DNA of 6,727 nt, from the NCBI GenBank assembly GCA_021775795.1, contig JAJFHB010000564.1, positions 1-6,727 on the forward strand, written 5' to 3'. How positions within the stretch are numbered: position 1 is the stretch's first letter; the number at the start of each line of letters is the position of its first letter. The DNA comes from Hyphomicrobiales bacterium (lineage in GTDB: Bacteria > Pseudomonadota > Alphaproteobacteria > Rhizobiales > JAJFHB01). Under the pieces are notes generated by a model. It did not search any database, was not told the origin of the DNA, and saw only the letters and a list, made by a program, of their open reading frames with translations. The position numbers and the translations under genes are program-made. Shown here piece by piece: positions 6,690 to 6,727 of the stretch.

Positions 6690-6727
6690 GCCGCATTAGC
6701 TCAGTTGGTAGAGCACATCATTCGTAA
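6690..6727 (+). tRNA. tRNA-Thr (anticodon CGT), 5' half, cut by the window edge
   Basis: The first 38 tRNA positions are present. The acceptor strand is GCCGCAT (6690-6696), then T8 A9. The D-stem GCTC/GAGC (6699-6702 and 6711-6714) pairs perfectly around a loop with A14, G18, G19 and A21. The 5' anticodon strand CATCA (6716-6720) leads to loop TTCGTAA with anticodon CGT at 6723-6725, which reads the threonine codon ACG. U36 followed by A37 is the context for t6A modification by TsaD. The 3' half lies outside the window, so pairing of the acceptor and anticodon stems cannot be checked. Confidence 0.93.

Noticed and set aside
6022..6696. 224-codon minus-strand open frame rich in serine and proline
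   Set aside because: It is the antisense of the acidic, repetitive-composition HemY tail, which automatically gives Ser/Pro/Ala-rich reverse translation, and it runs into the tRNA gene.
1..6727. Mobile elements, CRISPR arrays, defence genes or recent transfer
   Set aside because: No transposase or integrase frames, no regularly spaced repeats, and every well-supported frame is a core alphaproteobacterial gene in its usual neighbourhood.

Overview
The window is ordinary chromosomal core DNA from an alphaproteobacterium. The order gpsA-tsaD (minus strand), then hemC-hemD-mic60/mitofilin-hemY and a tRNA-Thr (plus strand), is characteristic of that class. The protein styles fit Hyphomicrobiales/Rhizobiales or a close relative, but the sequence alone does not settle the genus. 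There is no sign of mobile DNA, CRISPR, prophage or foreign composition.

Layout. Positions 1-306 (minus) hold the N-terminal 102 codons of gpsA, glycerol-3-phosphate dehydrogenase, which runs off the left edge. Upstream of it on the same strand is tsaD (351 to about 1460), the catalytic subunit for the tRNA t6A37 modification. tsaD and hemC are divergent. Their start region (about 1413-1530) is very short, and one possible tsaD ATG overlaps the hemC ATG. On the plus strand, hemC (1528-2451) and hemD (2458-3183) are 6 nt apart and encode two consecutive steps of tetrapyrrole synthesis. After a 124-nt gap containing a possible hairpin and a weak promoter-like box, an alphaproteobacterial Mic60/mitofilin homologue (3308-4855) is followed after 3 nt by hemY (4859-6607). 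This is the TPR membrane protein HemY, not the Bacillus oxidase of the same name. The window ends inside a tRNA-Thr(CGT) gene that starts at 6690.

How the genes work together. HemC polymerises porphobilinogen into hydroxymethylbilane and HemD closes it to uroporphyrinogen III. HemY is a two-pass inner-membrane TPR protein long associated with the late heme pathway. Mic60 is a single-pass membrane protein with a large predicted periplasmic coiled coil. Its mitochondrial descendant organises cristae junctions, and alphaproteobacterial versions are linked to intracytoplasmic membranes. The conserved neighbourhood suggests, without proving, that heme or bacteriochlorophyll supply and inner-membrane architecture are coordinated. 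TsaD and GpsA belong to a separate divergent unit for translation fidelity and phospholipid precursor supply.

The most interesting item is the mic60-hemY pair next to heme genes. It is known in outline in Alphaproteobacteria, so nothing here is a wholly new system. The finer points worth checking are the unusual hemC/tsaD start overlap, two inverted repeats in the short intergenic regions, the long acidic tail of HemY ending in a proline-rich motif, and short motifs in Mic60.
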